Source of the DNA: an uncultured Muribaculaceae bacterium
Lineage (GTDB): Bacteria; Bacteroidota; Bacteroidia; Bacteroidales; Muribaculaceae
Length of the DNA stretch: 64,000 bases
Direction: 5' to 3'
NCBI GenBank assembly: GCA_910578665.1
Contig: CAJTQU010000005.1
Coordinates: forward strand, 36,203-100,202
Position numbers and translations under genes: made by a program. Position 1 is the first letter of the stretch, and every line of letters begins with the position of its first letter. The notes beneath the pieces were generated by a model. The model saw only the letters and a program-made list of their open reading frames with translations, did no database searches and was not told the DNA's origin. Below are positions 7,575-16,768 of the stretch, one piece after another.

Positions 7575-10058
7575 TCAGCGCACCACAAGTATCTTGCCCA
7601 CATAGCCCTCCGACTGTTCGCCAGAGGAAGATGCCGTGACATAATACACCCCGGATGCCGCGCGCGAACCGTAATGCGTGGTCTGGTCCCAGGTTATCAT
7701 ACCACCGTTGGACAAGCCCAGTTCCTTTACCAGGCCTCCCGACGTGTCGACAATCTTCACCAGACTGTTATCCATAAGTCCGCGTATCGTCACTTCGCCA
7801 GTATAGTCCGGACGCACCGGATTAGGAAATATCTGTACCTGCTCGAAATCATCACGGGCAGCAGTGGCGTCGGTATAGAATGTGGCTATCTGGTGGCTTG
7901 TACCCATCCATACGGCGTTGGATCCGTTGTCAAAACCTATCTGGTACACCTGGTCCGACGGGAGCAGGGAGTTCTCGGTCGTATACTGCGCCAGCACCCG
8001 GGAACCGTCAGAAGAAGTCATAACCACCCCGTTACCCAGTGTGGCAAACCATTTGCGACCGGCACCGTCAGACTTTATATCCATCACATCGGCACCGTCC
8101 AGCAGATAATCGGCCAGGTTGGTGCCGTCATTACGCGCCACTTTCACGCGCTGCACCCTGAGCGTACCTCCAGAAATCTGCTGTGAGGGATCAAACAGGA
8201 AAAGCCCCGTAGAGGTGCCCACCCACACGCGTCCGGTCTGCATATCCTCATACAGGCAGTTTGTATACACCAGAGGGACACTGTTGCCGTCCTGGTCCAG
8301 AAACGACGTTATATAATCGTACTTGTCATCCGACGTGTCTCCGGGCGTGCCGCCGTGGTTGAAGATACTGATGCCGGCCTCGTAGGCCCACTGGTTGCAT
8401 ACCACCAGTATGCCGCGGTTCGACGGATGCCGCAGCGCGCATACGGCCATAATATCGCTGGCCCGATGGAAATCCTTTACGGGTACAGGCTTAAACCCGG
8501 CCACATTGTCATCGCGGCGGTCTGCCGCGCTCCAATAATACAGCGGCGCGGCATCGCCGGTAATATTGCATGTATTAAACGCAACCCACATAGTCTGGTC
8601 TGCATCGAAAGAGGGCAGGCTCACGTCACAATATCCGGTCCATTTGTCAGACACCGGAAATACGGCATGTCCTCCCTGCACCGATGCGCCGGCATGGAGG
8701 CTGTTGGTATACAGGCTTATGGAATTATCTCTGAGATCCACACGGTACATGCCGTGACGCCTCGACCCCATGTATATGTAATCTTCCAATGCCGGATCAT
8801 AGACTGCCCCGTAAGTTTCCCTGATATTATTAAGCGGAGCCGGACTTTGGGTGCCAAACATGCCATAGTGTGTCCACTGAGCGTCTTTATAAGCAGATGT
8901 CAGCCCCCAGTAGGCCATATTAGACTGCGAGTGTATACGGTTGATGGTGTTGTTCGAAGCCATCATGCCATACTTGTCGTTATAGTCAAGGGTGAATGCC
9001 CTGAATAGTCTGGGAGAATTAGCACCGGCCACCGGCCTCTGTGCCCAAGTCTTGTTTTGCGCCGAATACTTCACGGGCTGCACCCCCTCCCACGGAACAG
9101 GGAAATAAAACATCGACATGTCCCACGAACTAAATTTCTCATTCTCATGACCCTGCGGCACTCTGATGCTCTCTATAACGCCGTCTGGACGCAGCAGCAG
9201 GCCCCTGCCGTAGGTATTCATAAAATAGCCGTCGCGCGCCATGGTAGAAAAGACCACGCCTCCGCCGGCCACACGGCGCAACGACACGGTGCCGGAAGCA
9301 CCGGCGTCGGCATAATATACTCCTCCGGCAGTGACTAAGCCGAATGCCGAATCTGACAATGGAAATATCTCGCCTCCGGCACCCTCTGCGGCCGGCACCC
9401 TTGTAAATGCCTCCCAGTCAGTATGGCGCCCCTCCGCCGGGCTCTCGTACAATCCGTCGGACGTAGAAGCAAACAGCCTGTCTCCCACACGGGCCATGCC
9501 GTCGAGCCGACGGCCGTAAATTCTCGACTCGCTGATCACTTTCTTATCGTCATCCACCACTAAATAGCCGAAATCTGTGGCTAGATAAGCCTTGTTGCCT
9601 GCCGGGTAGAATGAAACTGAATTGACATTTTTCGATGATGCCGCGGACGATGAAGACAGACCCGGGATGCTGTACACAGTGTCATCGTCATACAGCAGGT
9701 CTATCTTGTAATCCCCATAGACGATGAGCAGATAGCCCTTGTCCTTGTTATAGGCTATTTTGCGCACTATGTTTCCGTTGAGGTAATTGGATGTATTATA
9801 TCCTGTAAGCTCACCGGAATCCTTGTCGTATACGTATAACTGGCCGGTAAACTCATTCCACGACGCATGGTCGGGATTATACACCTGGCCCAGCGCCAGA
9901 ATATAAGTGCGGTCCCTGGTGTCTGCCGACGATTCCACGTAGTACGAAAATGTGTTGTGCAGGCGCCACTGGCCCGCCGGCACTACCTGCGCGCCGAGAG
10001 ACAGACACGCCGACAACGCGCACGCCAGCAAAATTATAGTGATTATCTTGTTCTTCAT
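7575..10058 (-). CDS. porZ: T9SS attachment-complex protein PorZ (double beta-propeller)
   Basis: An 827-residue exported protein. After a signal peptide (IIILLACALSACLSLGAQ-like) comes the start typical of PorZ, QWRLHNTFSYY, followed by propeller-type repeats (GDRLFASTSDGLYESP; TGRVWVGTSTGLFLFDP; GAGRKWFATLGNGVVMTS). The final ~80 residues (FEQVQIFPNPVRPDYTGEV to the end) form a T9SS sorting domain. In Porphyromonas, PorZ sits on the surface and supplies anionic LPS to the sortase PorU. It follows porW by 27 bases in the same direction, which supports the call. A different propeller surface protein is possible but less likely. Confidence 0.8.
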   Translation of the reverse strand: MKNKIITIILLACALSACLSLGAQVVPAGQWRLHNTFSYYVESSADTRDRTYILALGQVYNPDHASWNEFTGQLYVYDKDSGELTGYNTSNYLNGNIVRKIAYNKDKGYLLIVYGDYKIDLLYDDDTVYSIPGLSSSSAASSKNVNSVSFYPAGNKAYLATDFGYLVVDDDKKVISESRIYGRRLDGMARVGDRLFASTSDGLYESPAEGRHTDWEAFTRVPAAEGAGGEIFPLSDSAFGLVTAGGVYYADAGASGTVSLRRVAGGGVVFSTMARDGYFMNTYGRGLLLRPDGVIESIRVPQGHENEKFSSWDMSMFYFPVPWEGVQPVKYSAQNKTWAQRPVAGANSPRLFRAFTLDYNDKYGMMASNNTINRIHSQSNMAYWGLTSAYKDAQWTHYGMFGTQSPAPLNNIRETYGAVYDPALEDYIYMGSRRHGMYRVDLRDNSISLYTNSLHAGASVQGGHAVFPVSDKWTGYCDVSLPSFDADQTMWVAFNTCNITGDAAPLYYWSAADRRDDNVAGFKPVPVKDFHRASDIMAVCALRHPSNRGILVVCNQWAYEAGISIFNHGGTPGDTSDDKYDYITSFLDQDGNSVPLVYTNCLYEDMQTGRVWVGTSTGLFLFDPSQQISGGTLRVQRVKVARNDGTNLADYLLDGADVMDIKSDGAGRKWFATLGNGVVMTSSDGSRVLAQYTTENSLLPSDQVYQIGFDNGSNAVWMGTSHQIATFYTDATAARDDFEQVQIFPNPVRPDYTGEVTIRGLMDNSLVKIVDTSGGLVKELGLSNGGMITWDQTTHYGSRAASGVYYVTASSSGEQSEGYVGKILVVR

Positions 10059-10085
10059 ATATGTTTCTGACAGTAAGCTTTATAT

Positions 10086-13025
10086 TTATTCCTCCTCTGC
10101 CGGAGATACTTCTGTGGCCGGAACCTCTTCCTCTGTCGGACCGGCCGAGCCGGCCTCGTGCTCAGGCACGGCAGACGGTTCTTCTTCGCCCTCTCCGTCT
10201 ACAGGCTCCGGAACCCTGTCACCGTCCGGATTTTCCAACTTCTCTTTTTCACGTATGGCGGCATCTTCTTCATAACGGAAATATTCCTCAAACGAACGGC
10301 CCTCGCGCAGCAACAATTCAAAATTGGCCACGCTGATCATGATGGGCCTCACGCTTCCAGGAAGCGACAAGCCGCCGTCACGCGCCATGACAGAGCGATA
10401 ATGTTCCAGTTCTTTCATATTGGCAAAACCCTTGATCACCAACAGTCCCACGTTGCCGAAATTCATCTGCTCCAGATCAAAATTCCTGACTACGAACGAT
10501 GAAAAGTTGTGCCGCGCGACATCAAACAGCAACTGGTTGGGATGTACCGAGTCAAGAGGGAAAGCCAGTACGAGCAATTGCGGCTTCGACGGATCGAGGT
10601 CGAAATTAGCCGGTGTGCCGTCGGGAGCACCCTCCTGCCCCTCGCCTGCGCTGGTCAGCCGCGTCTCCCAGAGCATGCCGCGCGTGTTTCCGCCGCCACT
10701 ATTCAGCTTGCGTCCGGCATTAAGATACTTGACCATATCGGAAGCCATGGGCGTAAGATCCGTATCCGGCCATTTCTCAAGCAGATGTGTAAGGCGCTCC
10801 TTAAATTTCGCCTCGTTGTTATCGGTGACATAGCTTAACGCGTCGATAAACACAAACTTAGGCAGTATTTTCGACAGCGGATACTTCTCCTCCATCTCCC
10901 GTACCAGAGTGTGCACGCGCGCATTGTCATTATCCAGATACGCGCCATACGCCCTGTCGTACATCTCCTCCTGCACCTGGTCCATACGGCGCAGATTGTC
11001 AAAATAAGCAGGATCCGCCATGGCCTGTCCGTAAGGACTGTCTGGGAAATCGGCCAGTATACGCTGCCGGTAGCGCTCGGCCCCGGCCTCGTCATGCTCG
11101 CGCACATCCATAAGGTAAAGATTGTAATATGCGTCCAGCCGGTAGATATTATCAGGATAGCGAGTGTCAAGCTCGTCAAACGTGCGGCGCGCCTCCTTAT
11201 AGTCCTCCAGTTTATCCTTGAGAATCACAGCCATATTATACAGTCCCTCCTGCACAATGTCGTTGCAAGTGAGTATCTCCTGCTCAGTACGCGGTATATC
11301 TTTCAGATAATATTTAGGATTGGCCGGATCCGACTCGGCCTCCAGCAATTTCTTATCTTCCTCCGATATACTGTCGTTGGCCTCGGTAAGCCCCTCTTCA
11401 TCCTCATCGTCGCCGGTATCCTCGTCGAAACTGAAAGTATTCTTATTGCGGCGCCGCCAGTCATCCTCCAGTTTACGCGCGCCCCACCGGCGCTGGAACT
11501 CGGTCTTACCGGCCGCCTTGGTCTGCGCATTGTAAAAATACCACGATTTGTCACTGTTCAGGGCGAAATTAGGCGGAGTGCTGCCGCCGGCATTATTGAT
11601 TTCACCTTTTGAAGCCTGCTCGGCCAGATAAGCCTCCCGTTTGGCGGCTTCCTCTTCCTCTTTTTTCTTACGGGCATATTCCTCGGCCAGCCTCTCAGCC
11701 ACTTTCAGCTGCTCCTCTTCCGGCATTCGGGACAGCGCGAGAAGCGAATCCTGCAACTCAACGTTGCCACTGTATGTGGCCAGCTCGTCGAGCACGTCGG
11801 AACGCAGTTTAAGCTTCTTATAATCAGGGTAATTATCCGGCAGCAGCGGCACCGCCTCCGAATAGCAGGGCTGAGCCTTTACGTAATCATGCTCGTCAAA
11901 CAAGAGATTGCCCAAAGCTATCTGGGCCATGGCCTTGTCCACACCGCCGCGTGTCGATTTCTCTACCGCGAGCGAGTAATTCTTCTTGGCCTCGGCCGTA
12001 TCGCCTCGCGACATATACAGATTGCCTATGGCATAATATATCTGGTCCTGAAACTCCTTATTTCGCTCATACCGGGCCATGGAACGCAGCGCCCCCACCT
12101 CGCCCCTGATATTGGTGCCCGTATATACCTCGCTCTGCTTGATACGGGCGTTGAACTTCGTGCGGTAATCGGTCGAACTGCCCTTTCCGGCCCTGCTGAA
12201 AGCCGTATAAGCAGCTTTCTTATCTCCGAGGTACGCGTACATCTGTCCGAGCAGAAAGTTAAGACGGTTTTTCTGCGAACCGCGCGCGGAGGCTGCCGCC
12301 TCCCTTAGATACGGCACCGCTTCGGCAGCCTTGTCTGAACGCACCAGATAGTCTGCCATCACAAAGTCATACTGTTCTTGCAGCGCCCTGCCGTGCAGCT
12401 TGTCTCTCTTGATATGGGTGAGTATGTTCTCAGCCTCATACAGCCATCCCATAGCCAGATACGAACGCACCTGCCACAGCTGTGCCTCCTCGACCACCTG
12501 CGGCAGCCACCTGAAATGGCGCGATATGTAGAAAAATGTAGATGCCGCTCCCAGGAAGTCACCGCCGAGATATTGCGCGCGGCCCATCATGAGCCAAGCA
12601 TTGTGCAAAAACGGATTAAACTCCTCGCGTGCCCTAAAAGCTTTGTCTTTGGGAGTGGACGAACGGCGTTTCGGCTTCTTCGTGATAGAGTGCAGCTGTA
12701 TGGCTTTCTGCATCTTCTCTATCGTGCGCTTGAAATCACCCTTTGGCTGCGGCATCTTAGGGTCAGCCAGAGCCTCGGCAGGATGCATCAGCACACGCCT
12801 GGTGTAGTCATCCTGATATTCGCGTTCCATCTGTTTAAGCTGCTCCTTGTAATGTTCAGAGCCATTATAATAGACATTGTAACGCGTAGTGAATGCCTGC
12901 CAGTTGCGCGAAGCGGCAGTATTCTTCTGTGTCGAACACCCTAACGACACCACGGCCAGCACAAGACATACCAGCGACAATAACGCAACGCCGCCCCCAC
13001 TTATATACCGCGCACACTTAAACAT
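10086..13025 (-). CDS. porW: T9SS lipoprotein PorW/SprE, TPR-rich
   Basis: A 979-residue lipoprotein: N-terminal hydrophobic stretch ending in a VVSLGC lipobox, then the family start SRNWQAFTTRYNVYYNGSEHYK, which is characteristic of SprE/PorW. Many TPR-like helical repeats follow through about residue 450, then a charged central region, more TPR-like repeats, and an extremely acidic C-terminal tail rich in Glu and Pro. In gliding and pathogenic Bacteroidota this protein links the T9SS core motor and ring to the outer-membrane translocon. It is probably the first gene of porW-porZ-aroA-permease. I saw no convincing TAnnTTTG box directly upstream. Confidence 0.85.
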   Translation of the reverse strand: MFKCARYISGGGVALLSLVCLVLAVVSLGCSTQKNTAASRNWQAFTTRYNVYYNGSEHYKEQLKQMEREYQDDYTRRVLMHPAEALADPKMPQPKGDFKRTIEKMQKAIQLHSITKKPKRRSSTPKDKAFRAREEFNPFLHNAWLMMGRAQYLGGDFLGAASTFFYISRHFRWLPQVVEEAQLWQVRSYLAMGWLYEAENILTHIKRDKLHGRALQEQYDFVMADYLVRSDKAAEAVPYLREAAASARGSQKNRLNFLLGQMYAYLGDKKAAYTAFSRAGKGSSTDYRTKFNARIKQSEVYTGTNIRGEVGALRSMARYERNKEFQDQIYYAIGNLYMSRGDTAEAKKNYSLAVEKSTRGGVDKAMAQIALGNLLFDEHDYVKAQPCYSEAVPLLPDNYPDYKKLKLRSDVLDELATYSGNVELQDSLLALSRMPEEEQLKVAERLAEEYARKKKEEEEAAKREAYLAEQASKGEINNAGGSTPPNFALNSDKSWYFYNAQTKAAGKTEFQRRWGARKLEDDWRRRNKNTFSFDEDTGDDEDEEGLTEANDSISEEDKKLLEAESDPANPKYYLKDIPRTEQEILTCNDIVQEGLYNMAVILKDKLEDYKEARRTFDELDTRYPDNIYRLDAYYNLYLMDVREHDEAGAERYRQRILADFPDSPYGQAMADPAYFDNLRRMDQVQEEMYDRAYGAYLDNDNARVHTLVREMEEKYPLSKILPKFVFIDALSYVTDNNEAKFKERLTHLLEKWPDTDLTPMASDMVKYLNAGRKLNSGGGNTRGMLWETRLTSAGEGQEGAPDGTPANFDLDPSKPQLLVLAFPLDSVHPNQLLFDVARHNFSSFVVRNFDLEQMNFGNVGLLVIKGFANMKELEHYRSVMARDGGLSLPGSVRPIMISVANFELLLREGRSFEEYFRYEEDAAIREKEKLENPDGDRVPEPVDGEGEEEPSAVPEHEAGSAGPTEEEVPATEVSPAEEE

Positions 13026-13172
13026 AACTGTTTAACGCTCCGCATCCCCCCTTTATTGCCCTCTGCCGTCCGTATGGCAGGCACAAGGACGGGGTCAAAA
13101 CACGTCAACAGATTTGAAAGAGCAATACCCCCGAAAAAACTACTTGTCACCAGTTATTATTTTTTCAAAATA

Positions 13173-13205
13173 TTTCGTTTCTTTGTAAAAACTTTACTAT
13201 CTTTG
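13173..13205 (+). promoter_or_regulatory. Promoter of the small secreted protein gene
   Basis: TTTC (13173-13176), 21 bases, then a perfect -7 box TATCTTTG (13198-13205). The expected start is about 25 bases before the ATG at 13237. Confidence 0.6.
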
Positions 13206-13236
13206 CAAAATGTTAAACTTATAAAATCTATATTTT

Positions 13237-14103
13237 ATGAAAACACTATATTTTTTATCCGTCACCGCATTTTTATGTGCTTCTTTAGTACATCCTTCTG
13301 TTGTATCAGCTGAGAATGCTTTTGTCAACGGTACGAGCTGGGAAAGCACCGTATACGGCACCCAGTCACCTGTTATTGACGAACATGTGCAGACCGTTGT
13401 CATAGACGGCGAGACCGAGGCGTTCGGAACATCATGCCTTCAGATGTGGGAAATAACTGATAATGACGATGCGACCAAATCTCCTGCCGCTATCGTACAT
13501 TCAGAAGGCGACAAAGTCTATTTCCAGACAGACCTGACAGCTGGCAAATGGGAACTTCTGTACGATTTCGGCCTGACGGAGGGTGACAAATGCACCGTAT
13601 GCGTTCCGGGCAACTGGGGCGAGTCTTCAGAAGGCAGAAACGCCTACCTTAAGTGTACAGCCGTATACGATTCTGACGAATACCCAGGACTGCAGATAAT
13701 GGAGATGGAGGAGTTTGCTGACGAAACATTTTCCACCTCGATAGGCGGCGGAAAATGGATTAAAGGCATTTCGTCCGAACGAGGAGTGCTGGATAATTCT
13801 TTCGGTATGGACGGTATCGGCAGCAGTCTCACCAAAGTAGCAAAAAACGGCAACGTTATCTGGAAATTAAACACCGCGAGCATTACAAATACCGCTGAAG
13901 CTGCCGTAGCAATCAGCGTGAACGGCAACACAATGACATTGTCAGGCATCGTTCCCGGAAGTCCGGCAGTCATAACCGGCACTGACGGAGTGACCGTGGC
14001 CCGCATAATTGCTGCCTCGGAAAGCGTGTCTGTAGTAATTCCGTCTTCCGGCATATACCTGGTGACAGTAAACGGAAAAAGTTATAAAGCCGTTGTCAGA
14101 TAA
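13237..14103 (+). CDS. Small secreted protein with T9SS-like C-terminal tail
   Basis: A 288-residue protein with a signal peptide (LYFLSVTAFLCASLVHPS). The body has no motif I can name; it has an acidic, beta-rich composition with a WGESSEGRNAYLKC stretch. The last ~75 residues, from AVAISVNGNTMTLSG to the end (SGIYLVTVNGKSYKAVVR), read as a T9SS type A sorting tail, so surface attachment or release by the Por system is inferred. It has its own promoter and terminator and is therefore a single-gene unit between porW and the RNase H gene. Function unknown. Confidence 0.75.
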   Translation: MKTLYFLSVTAFLCASLVHPSVVSAENAFVNGTSWESTVYGTQSPVIDEHVQTVVIDGETEAFGTSCLQMWEITDNDDATKSPAAIVHSEGDKVYFQTDLTAGKWELLYDFGLTEGDKCTVCVPGNWGESSEGRNAYLKCTAVYDSDEYPGLQIMEMEEFADETFSTSIGGGKWIKGISSERGVLDNSFGMDGIGSSLTKVAKNGNVIWKLNTASITNTAEAAVAISVNGNTMTLSGIVPGSPAVITGTDGVTVARIIAASESVSVVIPSSGIYLVTVNGKSYKAVVR

Positions 14104-14146
14104 AATCTGACAATATGTGCCTCTAAGCACCGTCAGAAACAACCAT

Positions 14147-14189
14147 AGAGGGTGTGTCGTAACTAATATGTTACGACGCATCCTCTTTT
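14147..14189 (+). terminator. Rho-independent terminator
   Basis: Hairpin with 17-bp arms (14147-14163 and 14170-14186, two G-U pairs) around TAATAT, followed by a short T run. It ends the small secreted protein gene. Confidence 0.8.
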
Positions 14190-14262
14190 GCTATATAAGC
14201 CGGTCCCGGCGCTTTTTCGGCAAAATATCCTGCAGTGTCTTTCCACAGAGGGCAAAAGCAGA

Positions 14263-14294
14263 TTTGCAAATATAGGAGTTATGTATTACATTTG
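14263..14294 (+). promoter_or_regulatory. Promoter of the RNase H gene
   Basis: A consensus -33 TTTG (14263-14266), 20-base spacer and -7 TACATTTG (14287-14294). The predicted start lies within a few bases of the RNase H ATG at 14302, so the message may have little or no leader. Confidence 0.65.
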
Positions 14295-14301
14295 CATGTT
14301 T

Positions 14302-14949
14302 ATGGCTAATAAGAAGCAAAAATACTACGTGGTATGGGTCGGCATCGAGCCGGGCATATATGACAACTGGGAGGACGCCCAGGAGCAGGTCGTATCCTAT
14401 CCTGGAGCCAAATATAAGAGTTTCAGCAGCTACGAGCAGGCTGTGGCGGCTTTCAGAGGCAATGATTCCGACGAATGCCGCACACTTCTGGAATACGCAC
14501 GCCGGCCGGCAGCGGCCACAAACTATACGGCCCTGCCCGGTATTGCCCCGGACGCTATCGCCGTAGACGCGGCATGCTCCGGCAATCCCGGCAAACTGGA
14601 ATACCGAGGTGTGGAGATAGCCTCTGGCAACGAGTTATTCCACATGGGGCCTTTCCCTGTAGGCACCAACAACATAGGCGAATACCTGGCCCTTGTGCAC
14701 GCCCTGGCCCTATGCGCGCAAAGAGGGGAGACACGCCGCACCATATATTCCGACTCACGCACGGCTCTGGCATGGCTGTCACGCCATGGTTCCAACACGA
14801 GGCTTACACCTTGTGCCGACACGGCCTATCTGCGACAACTGCTGGCACGGGCCGACGCATGGGTACAGTCACACACCTGGCAAAACCCCGTGCGCAAATG
14901 GCCTACCGATGAATGGGGTGAAATTCCGGCTGACTTCGGCCGCAAATAG
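14302..14949 (+). CDS. rnhA: Ribonuclease H with viroplasmin-like N-terminal domain
   Basis: Cleaves the RNA strand of RNA-DNA hybrids. Residues 1-50 form the hybrid-binding (caulimovirus viroplasmin/RHBD) domain: KKQKYYVVWVGIEPGIYDNW and YPGAKYKSFSSYEQAVAAF. The catalytic domain follows from about residue 85, with the first aspartate in AIAVDAACSGNPGK, a glutamate in NNIGEYLALVHAL and the aspartate of IYSDSRTALAW; the last one lies in the C-terminal WPTDEWGEIPADFG. I chose the ATG at 14302 because homologous proteins begin at this lysine-rich start and the promoter lies just before it; an upstream extension would be untranscribed. Confidence 0.88.
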   Translation: MANKKQKYYVVWVGIEPGIYDNWEDAQEQVVSYPGAKYKSFSSYEQAVAAFRGNDSDECRTLLEYARRPAAATNYTALPGIAPDAIAVDAACSGNPGKLEYRGVEIASGNELFHMGPFPVGTNNIGEYLALVHALALCAQRGETRRTIYSDSRTALAWLSRHGSNTRLTPCADTAYLRQLLARADAWVQSHTWQNPVRKWPTDEWGEIPADFGRK

Positions 14950-15019
14950 CCCGTACCCGGAATTTCTGTGAAATATTTTTTGTAATTTTGCAAAATAGCT
15001 TATTAACAAAACGCCGACA

Positions 15020-16072
15020 ATGACTCAAGAACCATCTTCGACCAAAGGAAGCCGCAGCATACTGAAACAGGCCGTACGCTACATAATACCGCTTGCCATC
15101 ACGGTGCTGCTGGTGTGGTATATGTTCACAAAGATAGACTTTGCCGAGCTGTGGAACACCATACGCCACGGTGTGGACTACAAATGGATCCTGCTGGCCA
15201 TGGCCATAAGCGTGTTCAGCCATGTGTTCCGCGCGTTGCGCTGGCGGCTACAGTTGCGCGCCATGGACATAACGCCGCCGCTCATGGCTCTGTGCTGTTC
15301 AATATTCGGCACCTACGCCCTCAACCTAGTCTTTCCGCGTCTGGGCGAAGTATGGCGGTGCACCTACATAGCCCAGCGCCAGCACACCCCGGTGACCGGC
15401 GTGATAGGCTCGATGGTGGCCGACCGCCTGGCCGACACGCTGACCGTGCTGCTATTGCTGCTGCTCACCCTGGTGGTGGCCAATAGCCAGATCATGGCGT
15501 TTCTGAACAAATACCCGGTGGGACAGGACATGGTCACCACCATCTCCTCCCCCCTGTTCTGGGTGGCCATCGCCGCCTCGGCGGGGGCAGTCTGGCTGTC
15601 ACTGAGAATCTGGCGCGACACACGCCCTGTGGTACGGCTGCGCAAGATGACCGCCGAACTATGGAACGGCTTCGCCTCTGTGACACGCATGAAAGGACGA
15701 GGCGCCTTCCTGGCATACACACTGTGTATCTGGGGATGCTACTTCTTCCAGCTATATGCGGCATTCTACGCCTTCGACTGCACACGCACCCTGTGCTCCG
15801 AACCGGGCACCATGGCCGGACTTCTACCCTGCCTGGTGGCGTTCGTACTCTCGTCGATAGGCATGGCCATACCCTCCAACGGCGGGCTCGGCCCGTGGAA
15901 CATGGCAGTGGTCTTCGGCCTCATGCTCTATGCCGTGCCCGAGGCCCCTGCCACATCGATGAGCATAGTGGTGTGGAGCGCGCAGACAATAATGCTTATA
16001 ATTCTCGGCATATACACCGCCGCATACATTTCCACCGAACGCCGCGACACGGCTCCGGCAAAACGTGGATAA
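15020..16072 (+). CDS. Flippase-like integral membrane protein (LPG synthase TM family, UPF0104)
   Basis: A 350-residue inner-membrane protein with about eight hydrophobic spans, related to the membrane part of lysylphosphatidylglycerol synthase/flippases but without the cytoplasmic aminoacyl-transferase domain. Family motifs: FRALRWRLQLRA near residue 70, FPRLGEVWRC near 110, SMVADRLADT near 133, and AIPSNGGLGPWN near 285. A -7-like TAATTTTG at 14983-14990 lies upstream, without a good -33 box. The lipid substrate cannot be read from sequence. The hypothetical at 16157 follows at about 85 bases. Confidence 0.82.
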   Translation: MTQEPSSTKGSRSILKQAVRYIIPLAITVLLVWYMFTKIDFAELWNTIRHGVDYKWILLAMAISVFSHVFRALRWRLQLRAMDITPPLMALCCSIFGTYALNLVFPRLGEVWRCTYIAQRQHTPVTGVIGSMVADRLADTLTVLLLLLLTLVVANSQIMAFLNKYPVGQDMVTTISSPLFWVAIAASAGAVWLSLRIWRDTRPVVRLRKMTAELWNGFASVTRMKGRGAFLAYTLCIWGCYFFQLYAAFYAFDCTRTLCSEPGTMAGLLPCLVAFVLSSIGMAIPSNGGLGPWNMAVVFGLMLYAVPEAPATSMSIVVWSAQTIMLIILGIYTAAYISTERRDTAPAKRG

Positions 16073-16156
16073 AAATTGTTTCTAAGTTATCAATATTAAT
16101 TCACACCCCGGGGCCGGATATATACCGGACCCGGCTTAACAGACATACCGGCTGCC

Positions 16157-16729
16157 ATGCGTTTCAACAATACCGAAGACGACGATAAAGAAGACCTGTA
16201 CGAGAGTTTTGAACCAGAGGAACCCAAAAAGCCCAAAGAGCCCGAATACCGCCCTGACGACCCACGTTACTGGGATAACGACGAGGACGAATGGGAACAT
16301 CTGCGTCCTACGACGCGATGGCGGCGCGTGCTGCTGTGGACGGCGGCGGCATGCATAGCGGCCGCTGCCGGATGGCTGGCATGGAGACTGGTGTTCGCCC
16401 CCTACTCCGAAGACGCCGTGCAGTACGGATACGTAGAGACAGTAGAGCTTCGCGGCGACCTGTTCAAGACATACGAAGGAGTGCTGCTGCCATATAAGAA
16501 CCTGCACGACACCACGCGCATTTACCGCGAGGATTTCACATTCTCAACCTCCGACAAACTGGGCAAAACCATGCGCGAATTCCAAAACTCGGGCAGACCG
16601 CTGCGGGTAGAATACCGCACATACCGCCACGCATTCCCGTGGCGCGGCGAACAGAAACGGGTCGTGGTGCGCGTAGACACCGTAAACCCCGACTCAATCA
16701 TCCCTGCCGACTGGCTACGCCCACACTAA
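16157..16729 (+). CDS. Conserved membrane-anchored hypothetical protein
   Basis: A 190-residue protein with an acidic and proline/lysine-rich cytoplasmic head (residues 1-55), one transmembrane span near 58-80 (RVLLWTAAACIAAAAGWLAW), and a C-terminal domain with the conserved phrase FKTYEGVLLPYKNLHDTTR and RPLRVEYRTYRHAFPWRG. I recognise the pattern from uncharacterised Bacteroidales proteins but know no function. The C-terminal domain would be periplasmic. It ends 39 bases before the restriction-modification pair and marks the left edge of that AT-rich insertion. Confidence 0.75.
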   Translation: MRFNNTEDDDKEDLYESFEPEEPKKPKEPEYRPDDPRYWDNDEDEWEHLRPTTRWRRVLLWTAAACIAAAAGWLAWRLVFAPYSEDAVQYGYVETVELRGDLFKTYEGVLLPYKNLHDTTRIYREDFTFSTSDKLGKTMREFQNSGRPLRVEYRTYRHAFPWRGEQKRVVVRVDTVNPDSIIPADWLRPH

Positions 16730-16768
16730 AATACAACACCCAAGTAATCAACAATATATTTACAGACC

